DNA of 29,466 bases from positions 1-29,466 of IMG/VR virus record IMGVR_UViG_3300018013_000023. One strand, written 5' to 3'. This document shows, one piece after another, positions 27,756 to 29,466 of the stretch. Position 1 is the first letter of the stretch. The number at the start of each line of letters is the position of its first letter. Under the pieces are notes generated by a model. The model worked only from the letters and a program-made list of their open reading frames with translations. It did not search any database and was not told the origin of the DNA. The position numbers and the translations under genes are program-made. The DNA comes from a virus.

Positions 27756-28463
27756 ATGCAAAACGTCATACAAAACATCAAGGCCGCCATCGACGGCCTG
27801 ACAAAGGTAGCCAAGACGCGCCTAACAGCCCGCGTCAAACAATGCCTGGAGAACGCTGAGAGCTACGCCAAAGCGCACCTCAAAGAGGAAGCGCCAGGCC
27901 TGGCGGCGGCGGCCAAGCCACCCGCCTCCGGAACGCCGGCTTCAGCAGGCAGCACTAAAGCCGGCGCGGCCGCCAAGACCGCCCTGGCCGTCATCGGCCT
28001 CGGCCTGCTCAGCCTGCTGTGGCCCCAAGTCCACGCGGCCGATTCGCAGGGCTATCCGACCACGTTCACCGGCCCGACAAACATGCCGGGCTACATCACG
28101 GCCACCAATCCCACGCCAGCAAGCCAGACGATGGCCTACGTGCCTCTACGGCAGGGAAAAGGGGTAGCGGCGCAATGGCAATTCAAGGCCTCCGCCACGT
28201 TGTCGAACGCCAGCGGCTCGGCGAATCCGATCACCATGTATATCGCCCCAAGCGTGGACGGCACGAATCCGGTCACCGCCTCAGCGTGGAGCTGGACTCC
28301 ACCCCTGCTCCTGCTCGGCACCGGCACCCAGCTCGCCGCCACCAATTGGTCCCGCGGCTCCCTCGACGGCTACATGGCCCTGTTCGTCACCGGCATCTCG
28401 AACTCGGGCACCAACGGCAGCCTGACCAATTTGATGCTGCTCTTCAACGTGCCAAACAACTGA
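27756..28463 (+). CDS. Helical N-domain, signal-like segment and Ser/Thr-rich beta domain
   Basis: The protein has 235 residues with a good ribosome site (AAAAGGAAA). Residues 1-48 are helical and amphipathic. A Pro/Ala linker includes a translated GCCGGCTTCAGC repeat (TPASAG, 60-65). Residues 75-92 are hydrophobic (TALAVIGLGLLSLLWP), and a signal-peptidase-like site VHA-AD follows. The rest (95-235) is Ser/Thr/Gly/Asn-rich and beta-like (GYPTTFTGPTNMPGYITATN). Mu has gp35 here. The beta part could decorate the head or tail. The internal signal-like segment is odd for a virion protein; two fused proteins are possible. Confidence 0.6.
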   Translation: MQNVIQNIKAAIDGLTKVAKTRLTARVKQCLENAESYAKAHLKEEAPGLAAAAKPPASGTPASAGSTKAGAAAKTALAVIGLGLLSLLWPQVHAADSQGYPTTFTGPTNMPGYITATNPTPASQTMAYVPLRQGKGVAAQWQFKASATLSNASGSANPITMYIAPSVDGTNPVTASAWSWTPPLLLLGTGTQLAATNWSRGSLDGYMALFVTGISNSGTNGSLTNLMLLFNVPNN

Positions 28464-28477
28464 CTTGCGGACCGCAC

Positions 28478-28515
28478 GGGCGCCCTGGGGACTGGAGGGG
28501 TTACCTGGGGCGCCC
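28478..28515. repeat. GGGCGCCC pair before the gp36-like gene
   Basis: Two copies of the self-complementary octamer GGGCGCCC (28478-28485 and 28508-28515) are separated by 22 bases. They could pair into a hairpin ending 13 nt before the next start and might tune its translation. No T-run follows. Confidence 0.5.
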
Positions 28516-28528
28516 AAAACTACTGCCT

Positions 28529-28972
28529 ATGGCCTGGATTACCATCACGAGCGATGACGTCATGGACGAACTGACGCCGCTCGAGCGCGCCTCACTGTCG
28601 GCCATCCAAGGGTCCCAGGAGAGGCTGACGTCGGTGCTTGTGCGGGTGGTCAAATCCGTCCGCGGCAAGATCGTCGCCGGCGATGCGCCCCTCGGCCCGG
28701 ACGGAACGGTTCCGGAGCAGTTGATGAATGAGGTCATCGATGTGGCCCGCTGGCGGTGGCTGATAAGCTTTCCGCAATTGGTAAAGATGCAGACCAGGGA
28801 GCGGAAGGACGCGAACGACAAGGCGCTTGAGGAATTGGGCCGTGTCCAAAGCGGCGACGTCAAGATCGAGGACCCGAACAGCCAAGCGGCCGATCCCCAA
28901 GCCTGGACTATACTGCCCAAGGTGAGGCATCGACCCAGAAGCACGGGGCCCGGACGCGAGGACGGCGTATAG
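28529..28972 (+). CDS. Mu gp36/DUF1320-like head-tail protein
   Basis: The protein has 147 residues from ATG 28529; the frame extends far upstream, but through the previous gene. The pattern of DUF1320 proteins is seen: an N-terminal 'I.SDDVMDELTPLE' start, a helix, a VRGKIVAGDAPLGPDG loop, a helix with VIDVARWRWLISF and a final RKDANDKALEELGRVQSGDV. In Mu gp36 lies downstream of capsid gene T and is thought to belong to the head-tail connector. The C-terminal 30 residues are basic and Pro-rich. It ends at TAG. Confidence 0.7.
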   Translation: MAWITITSDDVMDELTPLERASLSAIQGSQERLTSVLVRVVKSVRGKIVAGDAPLGPDGTVPEQLMNEVIDVARWRWLISFPQLVKMQTRERKDANDKALEELGRVQSGDVKIEDPNSQAADPQAWTILPKVRHRPRSTGPGREDGV

Positions 28973-28987
28973 GAAGGCGGAGGCTCC

Positions 28988-29466
28988 ATGCTGTTCGATC
29001 CGACAAAATCTTTCGCCGAGGAACTGGCCAAATTGCAAGCGGCCGGGAAGATCTCGACGCAACTGACGGCGGCCCAGAGGGCCGCCATTGAAGCCTCCGT
29101 CCGCAAATACGCCGCGGCGGCGGCACAGAGCACAATCAAGACGGTCTCGGAAGAGATCCAGAAGACCATCTTGGACCTGGTCAACCCCCAGCAGGTCGAG
29201 CGAGAAGGGAAAGCGCAGACCGTAACAGAGGGCTTCAACCCGGCCACAGCGCGGGAGCATCTGACAGGATTCCTCAAGGATTTTGAGACTGGGGCCTTGG
29301 CCGATCGCCTTGAGTTTGCCCTCGATGTCGGCACCAAGGTTGCCAACGGCGCCGCCCGATTCGTCCAGCAAAACGCGGACCCTTTGGTCGTGGACGCTTA
29401 CCCGGCCCTCGAGCTCGAGCGCCTCTTCGACCGCGACGTGCCCCGCGGCTTTAAGCGCATCGCCGG
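28988..29466 (+). CDS. Late structural-region protein, cut by window end
   Basis: The frame is open from ATG 28988 to the last base, 159 codons without a stop, so the gene is incomplete at its 3' end. The start MLFDPTKSFAEELAKLQAAG is helical. The N-terminal 70 residues are Ala/Lys/Glu-rich coiled coil. The later part (EFALDVGTKVANGAARFVQQ, then YPALELERLFDRDVPRGFKR) looks like a conserved phage core region with an Asp/Arg-rich end. It lies where Mu has gp37, so a connector or tail-terminator role is possible. I cannot name a family. Confidence 0.65.
   Translation, partial: MLFDPTKSFAEELAKLQAAGKISTQLTAAQRAAIEASVRKYAAAAAQSTIKTVSEEIQKTILDLVNPQQVEREGKAQTVTEGFNPATAREHLTGFLKDFETGALADRLEFALDVGTKVANGAARFVQQNADPLVVDAYPALELERLFDRDVPRGFKRIA

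Noticed and set aside
1-29466. tRNA or rRNA genes
   Set aside because: I saw no cloverleaf-like segment with a GGTTCGAATCC-type T arm or any rRNA signature, though a covariance search was not possible by eye.

Overview
The window holds most of a Mu-like (transposable, Myoviridae-type) prophage or phage genome from a high-GC bacterium. I recognise the phage by its gene set: a Mu A-type DDE transposase, a Mu B-type AAA ATPase, a Gam-type DNA-end protein, a gp27-like small terminase, a GpA-type large terminase, a DUF935 (Mu gp29) portal, a Mu I-type protease with an internal scaffold start, a capsid protein and a gp36/DUF1320-like protein, in Mu order. The host is most likely a verrucomicrobial bacterium (Pedosphaera/Limisphaerales type). 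This is inferred from dispersed intergenic repeats that I associate with that group: AACCGCAAAGAACGC runs, GTTGAACGTTGAAC runs, an 86-bp TGGAGTGC...GCACTCCA element and GTAGCGGCGTCTCGGCAG palindromes. No host housekeeping gene is present to confirm it.

Layout. Bases 1-228 are non-coding and may hold the left phage end and transposase sites. Bases 229-14297 are one leftward early operon of about 24 genes, mostly joined by ATGA overlaps or gaps of a few bases. In transcription order they are: a small HTH protein, an excisionase-like HTH protein, two small proteins, a zinc-finger/DUF3102-like protein, transposase A, ATPase B, two unknowns, Gam, then many small accessory genes. The accessory genes include two stand-alone DnaA-domain-IV-like proteins, several Cys-rich zinc proteins, an HNH-like protein and a ParB-like protein that also ends in a DnaA-domain-IV-like module. 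Bases 14298-14364 are the divergent control region. Rightward from it come an XRE/Cro-C1 repressor, a GYF_2-domain membrane protein that looks like a moron, and a strong terminator.

Bases 15899-29466 are the late operon: membrane and lysis-type genes (15899-17860), packaging genes (18273-22215), portal (22212-24944), protease/scaffold (24976-26217), cement-like protein, major capsid protein, a signal-bearing Ser/Thr-rich protein, the gp36-like protein and a further gene cut by the window end. Tail genes and the right phage end lie outside the window.

The most interesting points are: (1) a portal protein carrying what looks like a PBECR-type nuclease/toxin domain, with no separate Mu F-type head protein; (2) four proteins sharing a DnaA-domain-IV-like DNA-binding module, one fused to a ParB-like domain; (3) host-type palindromic repeats sitting in frame inside at least four phage genes, often at domain linkers; (4) a C-terminal QLPLF peptide that looks like a sliding-clamp-binding motif; and (5) an in-frame amber codon inside a conserved-looking small late gene.
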